This document shows, in pieces, positions 5,084-5,259 of a DNA stretch of 5,259 nucleotides (position 1 is the stretch's first letter; every line of letters starts with the position of its first letter). The notes beneath the pieces are model-generated. The model was given only the letters and a program-made list of their open reading frames with translations. It was not told the DNA's origin and ran no database searches. Made by a program: the position numbers and the translations under genes. The DNA is from JASFEQ01 sp050122535 (GTDB lineage: Bacteria > Desulfobacterota > DSM-4660 > Desulfatiglandales > HGW-15), in NCBI GenBank assembly GCA_050122535.1, contig JASFIT010000342.1, positions 1-5,259 of the forward strand. The letters are read 5' to 3'.

Positions 5084-5259
5084 AAACGCCACCACTTCTC
5101 CTTCTTGCTTCCCTCATTTTCTGGGGATGGCAAACAGGGTTGTTGTATTTGGCAGTCGTTATGGCCCTTGCCCTTGAGGGGTCACGTCTTGTCAAATGGA
5201 GGATGGACCTTTCCCCTTCTGATTTTAACCGAATCTCAGACCTGTGCACGGTCATTGTC
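5080..5259 (+). CDS. N-terminus of a membrane protein, probably transglutaminase-like (TgpA-type) protein, 3' end outside window
   Basis: The frame starts at ATG 5080, overlapping the DUF58 stop by 4 bp (ATGA), with AAGGAGGG (5060-5067) 12 nt upstream. Sixty codons are visible and no stop is reached. The protein begins MKTPPLLLLASLIFWGWQTG and continues with a second hydrophobic stretch (about 20-32). This gives two short membrane segments, followed by a charged part (EGSRLVKWRMDLSPSDFNR, about 33-51). In MoxR-DUF58 clusters the third gene very often encodes a multi-pass membrane protein with a transglutaminase-like domain (TgpA/DUF3488 type), and this opening resembles such proteins from deltaproteobacteria as I recall them. 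The catalytic domain is not in view, so the function is inferred from the neighbours and the membrane-rich start. A von Willebrand A-domain protein would be the main alternative, though less fitting at the N-terminus. Confidence 0.6.
   Translation, partial: MKTPPLLLLASLIFWGWQTGLLYLAVVMALALEGSRLVKWRMDLSPSDFNRISDLCTVIV

Overview
The window reads like a chromosomal segment from a Gram-negative proteobacterium or a relative. A Desulfobacterota (deltaproteobacterial) origin fits best. This rests on recall of similar proteins: the tail of an SH3-domain membrane protein, the variant of the DUF58 protein, the start of the transglutaminase-type gene, and the 'TGTCATTCCGGG...GGGATGACA' type of dispersed palindrome. 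No rRNA, tRNA or intact transposase is present, so the assignment is an inference.

Left part (1-1817): the 3' end of a coiled-coil/membrane-anchored SH3-domain protein gene is followed on the same strand by a small FMN-binding split-barrel (pyridoxamine 5'-phosphate oxidase-like) gene with a very strong ribosome binding site. Converging on it is a minus-strand FAD/NAD(P) oxidoreductase of the family often found beside or fused to selenophosphate synthetase (SelD). Its most likely start is a TTG at 1817, not the first TTG of the open frame at 1895.

Middle part (about 1818-2706): almost 900 bases without a convincing protein gene, but rich in structure. In order it holds a 120-bp palindromic repeat (1907-2026), a promoter-like site with a perfect TATAAT in a palindrome (2115-2145), and a 13-bp stem-loop and intrinsic terminator that could bound a small RNA (about 2150-2313). 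It also holds seven CTTTAG/CTAAAG hexamers (2113-2597), a long-range inverted repeat flanked by them (2474-2580), and a GC-rich hairpin resembling an IS200/IS605 element end (2653-2672). This is the most interesting part of the window.

Right part (2707-5259): a plus-strand cluster of MoxR-type AAA+ ATPase, DUF58 membrane protein and the start of a membrane protein that is probably transglutaminase-like. The last two overlap by 4 bp. MoxR-DUF58-transglutaminase sets are a widespread bacterial gene trio, thought to act as a chaperone module at the membrane or cell envelope; the exact substrate is unknown here.
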